From: Pseudomonas sp. MM213 | GTDB lineage: Bacteria > Pseudomonadota > Gammaproteobacteria > Pseudomonadales > Pseudomonadaceae | Direction: 5' to 3' | Length of the DNA stretch: 64,000 nucleotides | Assembly (NCBI RefSeq): GCF_020423045.1 | Contig: NZ_CP081943.1 | Location: 620,001 to 684,000, forward strand | Shown here: piece by piece, positions 16,479 to 25,620 of the stretch | How the letters are laid out: the number at the start of each line of letters is the position of its first letter | How positions within the stretch are numbered: position 1 is the stretch's first letter | The notes under the pieces: generated by a model | The model's input: only the letters and a program-made list of their open reading frames with translations | What the model was told of the DNA's origin: nothing | The model's database searches: none | Program-made: the position numbers and the translations under genes

Positions 16479-17983
16479 TCAGCGTTTGAGCTGCCACGCC
16501 TCACGAGGACTATGCTTTGCAGTGCGCCCATCACAATGGGAGACCTCTGATGATTAACGTACGCACAGCCCGCATGCTGGCCGATTACAAACGCTGGGCC
16601 GATCAACGTCTCTTTGACAGCCTGGCCGATTTGCCACCGGGCGAGGTCAACAAAGAACGGGTCTCGGTGTTCAAGAACATGATTGGCACGCTGAACCACA
16701 TCTACGTCGTGGACTGCATCTGGCAGGCCCACCTCGAAGGCCGGGGGCACGGCTTCAAGACTTCGCACGATCTGCTGCATCCCGATCTCGCCGATCTGCG
16801 CATGGCACAAAAAGACATCGATCACTGGTACTGCGACTGGAGCGAACGCCAGACCGACGCCTCGCTGGATAAACCCCTGGAGTTCACGTTCGTCTCGGGC
16901 GAAAGCGGGACCATGAGCGCCGGCGCGATGCTGCTGCACGTGGTCAATCACGCCAGTTATCACCGTGGCTGGGTGATCCAGATGTACTTCGACATTCCGG
17001 CCATGCCGCCGATGACGGACCTGCCGATCTTCCTGCGCGAAACCGATCCGGATTTCAATTCGCTCACCCCCCGGCAGTGGCGCCGACATGTGTTGGGCAA
17101 TTCGCGCGCGCAACCAACGTTCTGCCGGATCGTTATCGTTGACCCCGTTCCAGACCATCGACAGTTCGGACAGGTTGATGTCAAACGGCGGGTCGTCGGC
17201 GCGTAACTGGCTGCTGCCTTCGATCAGCGCACACGCGGCGTAATCCGGCACCGTGGCGAGCATGTCGGTGCCGGCCAGCAAGGCGCGCAGCCCGGCAAAC
17301 TGCGGCACGGCCAACACCACGCGGCGTGAACGGCCGATGCGGGCCAGATCATTGTCGATGGCACCGGTCAGGTCCCCGGAAAACGATACCAGCGCGTGTG
17401 GTCGCTCACAGTAATCATCCAGTGTCAGGACACCGGGTCGACTGTCGCCGCGCAGGATCTTCACGCTCAGGTCACGCAGTTTCTTGCGCTTGGCGTTGGC
17501 CGGCAATTCGGTGGTGTAGCTGATCCCGACAGAAATCTCGCCGCTGGCGAGCATCGACGACATCAGCAGGAAATTCACCCGCCGCACCACCACCACAACG
17601 TTCTGCGCCTCTTCGCGAATCTGCTTGAGCAGCGGCGGAAACAGGCCGAATTCGGCGTCGTCGGACAGGCCGATGCGGAACACGTCGCGGCTGGTGGCCG
17701 GGTCGAAATCCTTGGCCCGGCTGACTGCGCCGGAAATGGTGTCCATGGCTGGCTGCAACTCTTTCAGAATCTGCAGCGCGCGCTGGGTCGGCTCCAGCAC
17801 ACGACCGTTGCGCACCAGCAGCGGGTCATCGAACAGATCACGCAACTTGGCCAGTGAAGCGCTGACGGCAGGCTGGCCGAGGAACAGCTTTTCCCCGGCC
17901 CGGGTCAGGTTCTTTTCGAACATCAGGGTTTCGAAAATCACCAGCAGGTTCATGTCCACGCGGCGCAGGTCGTTGCGGTTCAT
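16298..17983 (-). CDS. LysR family transcriptional regulator with abnormal 3' read-through
   Basis: Begins at ATG 17983. The first 300 residues (to about 17084) are a complete NodD-type LysR protein: HTH in residues 10-65 ([20 protein letters not shown] ... [17 protein letters not shown]), then a periplasmic-binding-like effector domain. A stop is expected just beyond [13 protein letters not shown] but none occurs in frame; the frame continues for 260 more residues antisense to the DinB gene and into the FAD gene. Those extra residues look like antisense shadow. The convergent DinB gene shows the reciprocal loss of its stop. Confidence 0.7.
   Translation of the reverse strand: MNRNDLRRVDMNLLVIFETLMFEKNLTRAGEKLFLGQPAVSASLAKLRDLFDDPLLVRNGRVLEPTQRALQILKELQPAMDTISGAVSRAKDFDPATSRDVFRIGLSDDAEFGLFPPLLKQIREEAQNVVVVVRRVNFLLMSSMLASGEISVGISYTTELPANAKRKKLRDLSVKILRGDSRPGVLTLDDYCERPHALVSFSGDLTGAIDNDLARIGRSRRVVLAVPQFAGLRALLAGTDMLATVPDYAACALIEGSSQLRADDPPFDINLSELSMVWNGVNDNDPAERWLRARIAQHMSAPLPGGERIEIRIGFAQEDRQVRHRRHGRNVEVHLDHPATVITGVIDHVQQHRAGAHGPAFARDERELQGFIQRGVGLAFAPVAVPVIDVFLCHAQIGEIGMQQIVRSLEAVPPAFEVGLPDAVHDVDVVQRANHVLEHRDPFFVDLARWQIGQAVKETLIGPAFVIGQHAGCAYVNHQRSPIVMGALQSIVLVRRGSSNADHRSPSACATRSASARQLVSPGDSMPNRLTSPGTPCVAGSLMMKSAAGSVGPVIFGRTPL
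16550..17206 (+). CDS. DinB family protein, 3' end running into the convergent LysR gene
   Basis: The frame encodes 218 residues. The first about 165 residues are a DinB/YfiT-like four-helix metal protein with the histidine triad in TLNH (about 50), NHASYH (134, 138). After PIFLRE (about 17041) the remaining 50 residues are the antisense of the LysR C-terminus. Family members usually end near residue 165-175. ATG 16550 has GGGAG 7 bp upstream. Confidence 0.8.
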   Translation: MINVRTARMLADYKRWADQRLFDSLADLPPGEVNKERVSVFKNMIGTLNHIYVVDCIWQAHLEGRGHGFKTSHDLLHPDLADLRMAQKDIDHWYCDWSERQTDASLDKPLEFTFVSGESGTMSAGAMLLHVVNHASYHRGWVIQMYFDIPAMPPMTDLPIFLRETDPDFNSLTPRQWRRHVLGNSRAQPTFCRIVIVDPVPDHRQFGQVDVKRRVVGA

Positions 17984-18058
17984 GGCGGGGCTACTCGCAG
18001 GAGGCGGGGTCTTTCCAGTAAAGCACCAAACCTTTGTCAGCGAAGGCGTCCATGAGAT

Positions 18059-18316
18059 CGCCATCGCCGGCAAGCCGGCTCCTACAGGTTTGGTGTGAAC
18101 CCCCATACCTGAACATCCCGCGATTCTGTAGGAGCCAGGCTTGCCGGCGAAGGGGTCTGTGAAATCGCTATCGTCGGAACGCCGCCCGCAGCAAGCCGGC
18201 TCCTACAGGTTTGGTGTGAACCTCTCATACCTGTACATCCCGCGATTCTGTAGGAGCCAGGCTTGCCGGCGAAGGCGTTCGTGAAATCGCCATCGCCGGC
18301 AAGCCTGGCTCCTACA
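18059..18316. repeat. REPIN array, about 2.5 units
   Basis: REPINs at 18127-18207 and 18249-18316 plus a half unit at the left edge, joined by a conserved 40-bp linker ending in ACATCCCGCGATTC. The linker and units are close relatives of the array at 21663-21995; the two arrays flank the LysR-AKR-SDR-SRPBCC block. Confidence 0.9.
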
Positions 18317-18360
18317 TGGGGCGCGTTTGGCGGACGGGTATTTTGATCATCCCGCCTTGC

Positions 18361-19248
18361 TTATGGCTCAGTCAGCACCTTCCTGAACGTCTCCACCAAC
18401 GGCCGCAAATTAACCCGATGCCACGCTGCCCACAGCGGCGTGGTGAATGAAATCCACTGCACCTCCCGCAGCACCACGCCCGGCGGTGCATTGCGGCTCA
18501 AGCCTTTCTGAATCATCGCAATCCCCAGCCCCGACGCCACCAGCCCCAGCGCGGTGAACGGCTCAGTCGCCTCCATGCGGATGTCCGGGGTGAAACCGGC
18601 GCGGATGCAGGCGCTGACGAAGTCGTCGCGGCTCGCGCAGTTCTGGCGGTGTTGCACGCCGATCCATTCCTGATTGGCCAGATCTGCCGGGGTCAGTTCC
18701 GCTTGCAAGGCCAGCGGATGATGCTCGGGCAGCGCCAGCAGCATTGGGTCGTCCAGCACCTGAAAACCCAGCAGGTCCGGATCGTCGGCGACGGGCGGTT
18801 CGCTGACCAGTGCGATATCGAGACTACGCTGACGCAGGCCTTCGAGTTGTTCGGCGGAGCTGAGGTTGTACAGCGCGACGTGCACGTTCGGCCGGTCGAC
18901 CCGCAGCACGCGCAGGGCATTGGGCAAGACGCCGGCGTGCATGGCGTTTTCGATGTAGCCGATGCACAGGCCACCTTCTTCACCGCGACCCAGGCGTTTG
19001 CCGAGGGATTCCAGGCGATTGGCGTGGGTCAGCAGGGCGCGGGTTTCGGCGAGAAAGGTCTGGCCGTCGCGGGTCAGGCGGATGCGTTGCTGGCTGCGCT
19101 CGAACAGGGTCAGGCCCAGGCGTTCCTCAAGCTGGGCGATCTGCCGGCTCAGGGGCGATTGGGAAATGTGCAGGCGTTCGGCGGCGCGACCGACGTGTTC
19201 TTCTTCGGCGACGGCGACGAAGTAGCGCAATTGGCGAATGTCGATCAT
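18361..19248 (-). CDS. LysR family transcriptional regulator
   Basis: A 295-residue LysR protein: HTH within residues 1-60 (IRQLRYFVAVAEEEHVGRAA ... ISQSPLSRQIAQLEERLG), followed by the effector-binding domain. Starts at ATG 19248 (MIDIRQL), the consistent LysR N-terminus. Divergent from the AKR-SDR-SRPBCC operon and probably its activator. Confidence 0.9.
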   Translation of the reverse strand: MIDIRQLRYFVAVAEEEHVGRAAERLHISQSPLSRQIAQLEERLGLTLFERSQQRIRLTRDGQTFLAETRALLTHANRLESLGKRLGRGEEGGLCIGYIENAMHAGVLPNALRVLRVDRPNVHVALYNLSSAEQLEGLRQRSLDIALVSEPPVADDPDLLGFQVLDDPMLLALPEHHPLALQAELTPADLANQEWIGVQHRQNCASRDDFVSACIRAGFTPDIRMEATEPFTALGLVASGLGIAMIQKGLSRNAPPGVVLREVQWISFTTPLWAAWHRVNLRPLVETFRKVLTEP

Positions 19249-19298
19249 GTCAGACCTATAGGGACTCAAGTGCTGCGCATTATGTCTTGGACGGTCCG

Positions 19299-19316
19299 AT
19301 CCTCGCAATCTAGGAT
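19299..19316. promoter_or_regulatory. Candidate LysR box
   Basis: ATCC-N10-GGAT inverted repeat, 50 bp beyond the LysR start codon and 80 bp before the AKR start; size and position fit a LysR-type binding site. Confidence 0.35.
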
Positions 19317-19346
19317 TGGCTCAACGGTAAAGCAAACACCGCTCTT

Positions 19347-19366
19347 TGTAGGAGCCGGCTCCTACA
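19347..19366. repeat. Minimal REP, perfect 20-bp palindrome
   Basis: TGTAGGAGCCGGCTCCTACA: the two outer REP ends fused with no spacer, 30 bp upstream of the AKR gene. Probably a deletion product of a REPIN. Confidence 0.85.
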
Positions 19367-19396
19367 GGTTTACGAGACATTCGAGAGGATTTTTTC

Positions 19397-20413
19397 ATGA
19401 GCTTGAAAGACAAACTGCCCGGTGCGCTGGGTTTCGGTACCGTCCCATTGGGCAACATGTTCCGCGCCATCCCTGAAGAAGAAGCGCTGGCCACCGTGCA
19501 CGCCGCCTGGGATGCCGGCGTGCGTTACTTCGACACCGCACCGTTTTACGGTTCGGGCCTGTCGGAAATTCGCTTGGGCGCCGCGCTGTCCCAGTACAAA
19601 CGCGACGACTATGTGCTGAGCAGCAAGGTCGGGCGGGTGATTCTGGATGAAGTCGAAGACGCAGCCGCCCGTGATCTGGGTGAGAAGAGTGGCGTGTTCG
19701 AACACGGCCGCGCGAACAAGATCGTCAACGATTACAGCGCCGACGCGACGATGCGTTCCATCGAAGACAGCCTCAAGCGTCTGCAAACCGATCGTCTGGA
19801 CATCGTTTGGGTCCACGACATCGCGCAGGACTTCTACGGTGATCAATGGCTGGAATACTTCAACCAGGCCCGCACCGGCGCGTTCAAAGTGCTGACCCGT
19901 TTGCGCGAAGAAGGCGTGATCAAGGGGTGGGGCCTGGGTGTGAACAAGGTCGAGCCGTGTGAGCTGACCCTCGACCTGACCGAAGCCCAGCCGGACGGTT
20001 TTCTGCTGGCGGGCCGCTACACGCTGCTTGATCACGACCGTGCCCTGCAACGCCTGATGGATGCCGCGCTGGCGCAGAACGTCGAGATCGTGGTCGGTGG
20101 TCCCTACAGCTCGGGGATTCTGGCCGGCGGTGCGCATTTCGAATACCAGAAGGCCAGCCCGGCGATTATCCATAAAGTCGAGCAGATCAAACGCATCGCG
20201 GCGGCTCACGGCGTCGACATCAAGGCCGCTGCATTGCAGTTCTCCCTCGCTAACCCGGCCGTTGCCGCCGTGATTCCAGGTTCCAGCCGTCCGGACCGGA
20301 TTGCTGAAGATGTGGCTGCGTTGTCAGCCGTCATTCCCGCTGCGTTCTGGCAAGCCATGCGCGACGCGAAACTGGTGTCCGAACGCGCTCCATTACCCCT
20401 CGCAGGAGTTTGA
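19397..20413 (+). CDS. Aldo/keto reductase (D-threo-aldose/pyridoxal dehydrogenase-like)
   Basis: A 338-residue AKR: catalytic tetrad visible as Asp (YFDTAP), Tyr (FYGSG), Lys (SSKVGR) and His (WVHDI). The GFGTVPLGNMF start and length resemble pyridoxal 4-dehydrogenase and D-threo-aldose 1-dehydrogenase relatives. GAGAGGA precedes the ATG. First gene of a three-gene operon; the next start lies 2 bp after its stop. Confidence 0.88.
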   Translation: MSLKDKLPGALGFGTVPLGNMFRAIPEEEALATVHAAWDAGVRYFDTAPFYGSGLSEIRLGAALSQYKRDDYVLSSKVGRVILDEVEDAAARDLGEKSGVFEHGRANKIVNDYSADATMRSIEDSLKRLQTDRLDIVWVHDIAQDFYGDQWLEYFNQARTGAFKVLTRLREEGVIKGWGLGVNKVEPCELTLDLTEAQPDGFLLAGRYTLLDHDRALQRLMDAALAQNVEIVVGGPYSSGILAGGAHFEYQKASPAIIHKVEQIKRIAAAHGVDIKAAALQFSLANPAVAAVIPGSSRPDRIAEDVAALSAVIPAAFWQAMRDAKLVSERAPLPLAGV

Positions 20414-20415
20414 GC

Positions 20416-21213
20416 ATGAAGATCGATCTGACTGGAAAGCTCGCCATCGTCAGCGGCAGCACCGCCGGCATTGGCCTGGGCATCAGCAAGGCACTGGCCG
20501 AGTCCGGTGCGACGGTGGTGGTGATCGGCCGTGAGACGGCCAAGGTCGAGCAGGCGCTGGCGAGCATCCGCCAGAGCGTGCCGGGCGCGCAACTGCGTGG
20601 CCTGACCGCCGACCTCGGCACCGCCGAAGGTGCTGAGCAGTTGTTCGTCGCCGAGCCGCGAGCGGACATTCTGGTGAACAACCTCGGGATCTTCAACGAG
20701 GTGGATTTCTTCGACACGCCGGACAGCGAGTGGACGCGGTTCTATGAGGTCAACGTGATCTCCGGTGTGCGCCTGTCACGGCATTACGTGCCGGACATGG
20801 TCAAGCAGGGCTGGGGCCGGGTGATTTTCCTGTCCTCGGAATCCGGGATTGCGATCCCGGCGGACATGCTCAACTACGGCGTGACCAAAAGCGCCAACCT
20901 CGCGGTGTCTCATGGCCTGGCCAAACGGCTGGCGGGCACTGGCGTGACGGTGAATGCGATCCTGCCAGGCCCGACGTTGACCGATGGCCTGGAGCAAATG
21001 CTCAAGGACGCCACGGCCGAATCGGGGCGCAGTGTGCGCGAAGAAGCCGATGCGTTCGTGCGCAAGGCCCGGCCGACGTCGATCATCCAGCGCGTGGCAG
21101 ACGTCGAGGAAGTCGCCAACCTGGTGGCTTACATCGCTTCACCGCTGTCATCGGCCACGACCGGCGCCGCCCTTCGAGTCGACGGCGGTGTCGTCGACAG
21201 CCTGGCGATTTGA
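20416..21213 (+). CDS. SDR family oxidoreductase
   Basis: A 265-residue classical SDR: SGSTAGIG cofactor loop, NNLG, Ser in FLSSESG, and YGVTK. ATG 20416 has AGGAG 7 bp upstream; a TTG two codons earlier is in frame. Likely acts on the same substrate pathway as the AKR, possibly a sugar- or vitamin-derived aldehyde or lactol. Confidence 0.88.
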   Translation: MKIDLTGKLAIVSGSTAGIGLGISKALAESGATVVVIGRETAKVEQALASIRQSVPGAQLRGLTADLGTAEGAEQLFVAEPRADILVNNLGIFNEVDFFDTPDSEWTRFYEVNVISGVRLSRHYVPDMVKQGWGRVIFLSSESGIAIPADMLNYGVTKSANLAVSHGLAKRLAGTGVTVNAILPGPTLTDGLEQMLKDATAESGRSVREEADAFVRKARPTSIIQRVADVEEVANLVAYIASPLSSATTGAALRVDGGVVDSLAI

Positions 21214-21240
21214 ATTTTTTGATTGAGGAGAGAGGACTGC

Positions 21241-21651
21241 ATGGCAACTGCATCAGCGTTTATCGACATCCCGGCTTCGGCCGACAAGGTTTGGCAATTG
21301 ATCGGCGGCTTCAACTCGCTGCCGGACTGGCTGCCGTTCATTCCCAAAAGCGAACTGAGCGAAGGCGGGCGGGTGCGCAGTCTGCAAACCGCCGATGGCG
21401 CGGTAGTGGTGGAACGGCTTGAGTCGTTTGATAACGCCGGGAAGACGTATAGCTACTCGATTTTGCAGGCACCGTTTCCGGCGACGGATTACCTGGCGAC
21501 GATCCGCGTTGAAGCGCAGGGCGAGGGCGCCCGGGTGACCTGGTCGGGGCGGTTTGCGCCGGTCGGTGTGACCGAAGATGAAGTGGCGGCATTGTTTGCC
21601 GGGATTTACCAGGGTGGCCTCCAAGCCCTGCGGGCCAACTACCCCGTGTAA
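21241..21651 (+). CDS. SRPBCC family protein
   Basis: A 136-residue START/Bet v1-like protein (polyketide cyclase type): begins SAFIDIPASADKVWQLIGGF, with GEGARVTWSGRFAP and a C-terminal helix. GAGGAGAGAGGA precedes ATG 21241. Probably binds a small hydrophobic intermediate of the AKR-SDR pathway. Last gene of the operon; a REPIN array follows immediately. Confidence 0.85.
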   Translation: MATASAFIDIPASADKVWQLIGGFNSLPDWLPFIPKSELSEGGRVRSLQTADGAVVVERLESFDNAGKTYSYSILQAPFPATDYLATIRVEAQGEGARVTWSGRFAPVGVTEDEVAALFAGIYQGGLQALRANYPV

Positions 21652-21662
21652 ACCCGATCCCC

Positions 21663-21995
21663 TGTAGGAGCCAGCCTGCTGGCGATGGCGTCCGTGAAAT
21701 CGCCATCGCCGGCAAGCCGGCTCCTACAGGTTTCGCGTTAATCCAAAATCCCGAACATCCCCCGATCCTGTAGGAGCCAGGCTTGCCGGCGAAGGCGTCC
21801 GCAAAATCGCCATCGCCAGCAAGCCGGCTCCTACAGGTTTTGTGTTAACCCAACATCCTGAACATCCCCCGATCCTGTAGGAGCCAGGCTTGCCGGCGAA
21901 GGCGTCCGCAAAATCGCCATCGCCGGCAAGCCAGCTCCTACAGGTTTCGCGTTAGTCCCTACTCTCGAACATCCCCCAATTCTGTAGGAGCCGGC
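21663..21995. repeat. REPIN array, 3.5 tandem units of about 107 bp
   Basis: REPINs at 21663-21728, 21769-21835 and 21876-21942 plus a truncated left half at 21983. Linkers end in GAACATCCCCCGATCC. Sister of the array at 18059-18316. Confidence 0.92.
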
Positions 21996-22018
21996 TGTGT
22001 CCGTTCAGGGAAATCGCG

Positions 22019-23413
22019 TCAGCTCTGGGCAATCAGGCTCTGTCGGCAATCGAGCACCAACCGTGCGCCGCCCGATTCGCTGTCAGCCACTTCAAGCGTA
22101 AACCCATGCAGGCTGACAATCGCCGCGACGATCGACAAGCCCAGCCCGAAGCCGCTTTGCTGATTGCCGCCCTCGGCGCGATAGAAGCGCTGAAACACCG
22201 CCTCGCGCTCGGCCAGCGCAATGCCGGGTCCGGAGTCGAGCACTTCGATCCGCGTATGCCCACCTTCGTTGATCCCGCGCAAAATCACCTCGCCCCCCGG
22301 CGGCGTGAACTTGATCGAGTTGCTCAGCAGGTTGGCCACCGCCTCGAACAGCAACGCCCGGTCGCCATTCAATGGCGGCAGAGTGTCAGGCAATTGCAGC
22401 TTGAACGTCAGTTCACCTTCCTCCGCCAACGGCAGATAAAAGTCGTGCAGCTCCTGCAACAACGGCACCGGATCCAACTGCACAAAACCGGAACGCCGCT
22501 GACGATCCTCCAGCTCGGAGATCCGCAGCAACCCGCGAAAACGTGCCATCAGCGTATCCGCTTCGGCGAGCACCGAGTCGAGCTGTGTCGCTTCTGCCGA
22601 CCCTTCGCCGGCCTGTTGCTGCATGCGGTACAACTGCGCCCGCAAGCGGGTCAGCGGCGTGCGCAAGTCGTGGGCGATGTTGTCGCATACACCCTTGACC
22701 TCGTTCATCAAACGCTCGATGCGTTCGAGCATGGCGTTGACGATGGCGGCGAGCATGTCCAGTTCGTCGCGGCGATTGGACAGCGGCAAACGTCGGGTCA
22801 GGTCACCGGCAACAATCGCTTCGGCGCTGGCCTGAATCCCACGAATGCGTCGCAACGGTCGACGGCGCAACAGGTGCCATCCGACGATGCCCGGCAAAAT
22901 AGTCAGGGTCACACCCCAGAAAAGCGCGTGCAGAATGATGCGGGTCACGGCGAACAGCGAACCGTTGTCGCGCACCAGAATCAGCCAGCGACCGTCCCGT
23001 GTCTGGGTTGCCACGGCGTCGCAACTGTCGGCGGGCAGCGTCGGGTCATCGGAGTCGGCGCAGTCGCTGAGCATGTGGATCTTGCCGTCCAGCGGCAAAC
23101 CTTTAGGAATGTGGCGCAGGGCACCGTTGAGGTAGCGATGCTCGGCATCGAACAGGCCGTAGGCGTCGATGCCGCGAATATCGAAGGTCATGCTGACGGC
23201 GAGGGCGTCCAGCAGTTGCTCGCCGGAAAAACGCGAAAACAAATGCTGACGTTGCATCAGCGAGTGCTTGGCCAGGTTGTCCAGGTAGGCGGACACCTCG
23301 TAATACATGACCCCCATGAGAATCCCGCTCCAGAGCACGAACAGCGAACTGTAGAGCGCCAGCAACCGGCTGCTGGAAGAGCGCCAGCCTTTAGAGGGGT
23401 TCGGCAATGACAT
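22019..23413 (-). CDS. Two-component sensor histidine kinase
   Basis: A 464-residue membrane kinase: first transmembrane helix near residues 15-40, periplasmic domain of about 120 residues with two cysteines (LSDCADSDDP, ADSCDAV), second helix about 165-190, HAMP, then the H-box NIAHDLRTPLTRLR and an ATPase domain (NLLSNSIKF, GPGI, GFGLGLSIV). The start overlaps the end of the response regulator by 23 bp, so the pair is coupled. Confidence 0.9.
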   Translation of the reverse strand: MSLPNPSKGWRSSSSRLLALYSSLFVLWSGILMGVMYYEVSAYLDNLAKHSLMQRQHLFSRFSGEQLLDALAVSMTFDIRGIDAYGLFDAEHRYLNGALRHIPKGLPLDGKIHMLSDCADSDDPTLPADSCDAVATQTRDGRWLILVRDNGSLFAVTRIILHALFWGVTLTILPGIVGWHLLRRRPLRRIRGIQASAEAIVAGDLTRRLPLSNRRDELDMLAAIVNAMLERIERLMNEVKGVCDNIAHDLRTPLTRLRAQLYRMQQQAGEGSAEATQLDSVLAEADTLMARFRGLLRISELEDRQRRSGFVQLDPVPLLQELHDFYLPLAEEGELTFKLQLPDTLPPLNGDRALLFEAVANLLSNSIKFTPPGGEVILRGINEGGHTRIEVLDSGPGIALAEREAVFQRFYRAEGGNQQSGFGLGLSIVAAIVSLHGFTLEVADSESGGARLVLDCRQSLIAQS

Positions 23414-24074
23414 AACCCGAGCCTCGCACGGTCCGAATCAGTGGGACATTGCCGGGCGGGTCGATCTTCTTGCGCAGGCGGCCGATGTGCACGTCGATCA
23501 GGTTGGTGCCGGGGTCGAAGTGATAACCCCAGACCTCTTCGAAAATCATCATCCGCGACAGAATCTGCCCGGTGTTGCGCATCAGGAATTCCAGCAACTT
23601 GTACTCGGTGGGCAACAGCGTCAGCAACTGGCCGTCGCGGCTGGCTTCGTGGCTGATCAGGTTCAGTTCCAGGTCCGCGACCCGCAGCGTGGTGGCCTGG
23701 GCGGTCACGGTGTTCTGCCGGCGCAGCAGCACTTCGACCCGGGCGGCCATTTCATCGGTGGCAAACGGTTTGGTCAGGTAATCGTCACCGCCGGCACGCA
23801 AACCGCGCACGCGTTCATCGACATCGGAGAGGGCGCTGATCATCAGGATCGGCGTCGCCACGCCCATGGTCCGCAGCGTCGTGACAATCGCCAGGCCATC
23901 GAGCTCGGGCAACATGCGGTCGAGGGTGATCAAGTCATAGTTGCCGTTGACCGCGCGCTCCAGACCTTCACGGCCATTGTCGACCCAATCCACGTCGAGG
24001 CCGTGGCTGCTCAGTTCGGCGACGATCTCCCGGGCGGTCACGGCGTCGTCTTCGATGGTCAAGATGCGGGTCAT
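23391..24074 (-). CDS. OmpR-family response regulator
   Basis: A 227-residue protein with receiver (EDD at 8-10, phospho-Asp near residue 52 in LITLDRMLP, Lys in LTKPF) and winged-helix output domain (GTNLIDVHIGRLRKKID ... RTVRGSGYVI). First gene of the operon; paired kinase follows. A TTAAATTAACTTT element about 68 bp upstream of its start is shared with the Mo/cytochrome b operon. Confidence 0.92.
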   Translation of the reverse strand: MTRILTIEDDAVTAREIVAELSSHGLDVDWVDNGREGLERAVNGNYDLITLDRMLPELDGLAIVTTLRTMGVATPILMISALSDVDERVRGLRAGGDDYLTKPFATDEMAARVEVLLRRQNTVTAQATTLRVADLELNLISHEASRDGQLLTLLPTEYKLLEFLMRNTGQILSRMMIFEEVWGYHFDPGTNLIDVHIGRLRKKIDPPGNVPLIRTVRGSGYVIAEPL

Positions 24075-24141
24075 AGGGCGGACCTGATAGTCAGTTCAAG
24101 GCAAGTGTGTGGGCATTCTGCCAAGAAATGCCGGCGACTTT

Positions 24142-24154
24142 TTAAATTAACTTT
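24142..24154. promoter_or_regulatory. TTAAATTAACTTT motif between response regulator and cysteine-rich gene
   Basis: One mismatch to 6762-6774. Positioned between divergent genes, so it could serve autoregulation of the response regulator and control of the gene at 24223. Confidence 0.4.
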
Positions 24155-24222
24155 CATGTGGCTCATGGGACGGCCCGGAACGTTGATATCATCTGGCCAT
24201 AACCTTGAAAGGGAGTTCGACT

Positions 24223-24558
24223 GTGCGCACTTTGATTCGCCGTGGCGGGATGTCGATTGTTGTGTTGTTGCTGTGTGTCATCAGCGGGAGTGCCTTGGCG
24301 GGAAACACTCCGTGTTCGGGGAAGAAGGGCGGTATCGATCGTTGTGATGGCGACTTGTTCCTGTGTAATGACGGCTCTATCAGCGCCTCAAAGAAAAGCT
24401 GCTCGGCACGTTATGGCGGTTCAAGCCAGGCTCGCCCGCAAACCTTATTGCAGAGCTCCGATGGTTGCACCTGCGGCTCAGGTTCGTTTTGCACCGGCCC
24501 ACGAGGCGGGGTGTATTGCCTGACACCCAGTGGTAACAAGAGCTACAAGCGCAAGTAG
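24223..24558 (+). CDS. Small cysteine-rich exported protein, unknown function
   Basis: A 111-residue protein starting at GTG 24223 (GGGAG 7 bp upstream). Signal peptide of about 30 residues ends SGSALAG. The mature part holds eight cysteines in two clusters, around CSGKKGGIDRC-DGDLFLC and CTCGSGSFC ... VYC, with a basic tail. Not assigned to a named family. Divergent from the two-component system. Confidence 0.75.
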   Translation: MRTLIRRGGMSIVVLLLCVISGSALAGNTPCSGKKGGIDRCDGDLFLCNDGSISASKKSCSARYGGSSQARPQTLLQSSDGCTCGSGSFCTGPRGGVYCLTPSGNKSYKRK

Positions 24559-24581
24559 CTCATCTGCAATGCATAAAAAAT

Positions 24582-24603
24582 CGCGAGCGGGCTCGCTCCT
24601 ACA
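24582..24603. repeat. Half REP
   Basis: CGCGAGCGGGCTCGCTCCTACA between convergent genes; only the right half is recognisable. Confidence 0.7.
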
Positions 24604-24636
24604 GCAGACCGCGTTCTCCTGCTGTCAGGTGCAACG

Positions 24637-25248
24637 CTATTCAATCGGTGTGCTCACAAATGCCTCAAGCCCCTCGGCATAGTCGGTAAACGCACTGATC
24701 AGCGGAAACTGCCAGGCATCCACCTGATCCGGCACCACCAGACGGGTAAAGCTCCAGGCCACCGCCAATGTAATCCCGTCCTGATCAATCGAACCGTCAG
24801 TCTTCAACGGTCGCAGTTCCAGCTCCCGTTCCAGTGCCGAATACGCGGCCGCCAATTGCCCCTCGACCCGTTCCACCCACGGTTCGAACTGAATTTCCGC
24901 GGGCCGCAGGTTGCGTTCGTAATAAAGCTGCACCGACTTCTCGCAGGCTGCCAACGCCAGGCCGATCAAGCGTAACGAGCGCAGGCGCTGATTCAGCTCG
25001 CCTGGCATCAGGCTGTTACCCGGTCCGGCCAGTGCCTCCAGGTAATCGATGATCAACGTCGAGTCGATCAACACCTCGCCGTCATCCAGCACCAGCGTCG
25101 GCGCCTTGACCACCGGGTTGATCTGCTGGAACTGCTCGAAGTGCCGAAACACCGAAACCGACTGATGATCGAGGTCGATGCCCAGGCGTTTGGCGGAAAT
25201 GGCAACGCGTCGCACGTAGGGCGAATCCAGCATGCCGATCAGCTTCAT
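24637..25248 (-). CDS. Glutathione S-transferase family protein
   Basis: A 203-residue GST: thioredoxin-like N-domain (MKLIGMLDSPYVRRVAISAK, with Ser at the catalytic position, and the cis-Pro region VKAPTLVLDDGEVLIDSTLI) plus helical C-domain. ATG 25248 is preceded by GGAGAGG. Substrate unknown. Confidence 0.88.
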   Translation of the reverse strand: MKLIGMLDSPYVRRVAISAKRLGIDLDHQSVSVFRHFEQFQQINPVVKAPTLVLDDGEVLIDSTLIIDYLEALAGPGNSLMPGELNQRLRSLRLIGLALAACEKSVQLYYERNLRPAEIQFEPWVERVEGQLAAAYSALERELELRPLKTDGSIDQDGITLAVAWSFTRLVVPDQVDAWQFPLISAFTDYAEGLEAFVSTPIE

Positions 25249-25620
25249 TGAACCTCTCCTCAAGATTTGCCATTTCGGGAGGACAACCTTAGCTGAGGTT
25301 CATTGCCCTGCAAATGTGCTCGGCAAACACCACCGTTGAGGCCATTTGTCTTCTATATACAGCCGCTCGGTTGAATTTCTTGCTATAAACGCACTCCGAT
25401 AACCACCGTAAAGGCTGACATAGAGCACTTTCGGGGCTTTGTCGGACAAATTCGCTGTCTTTTCAGTTGCTGAGGCCTCAAGTCGGCCTTAGACTGCCGC
25501 CCCTCGTAAATTGAGTGCCGGGTGGCGCTTGGAATAAACGGCGCCTTTCCGATGGCCAGACCAGGTCCGCCGGAACGCTCCCTAATTCGCCTTAATGCAC
25601 GTTTTTTTATAGAGATATCA

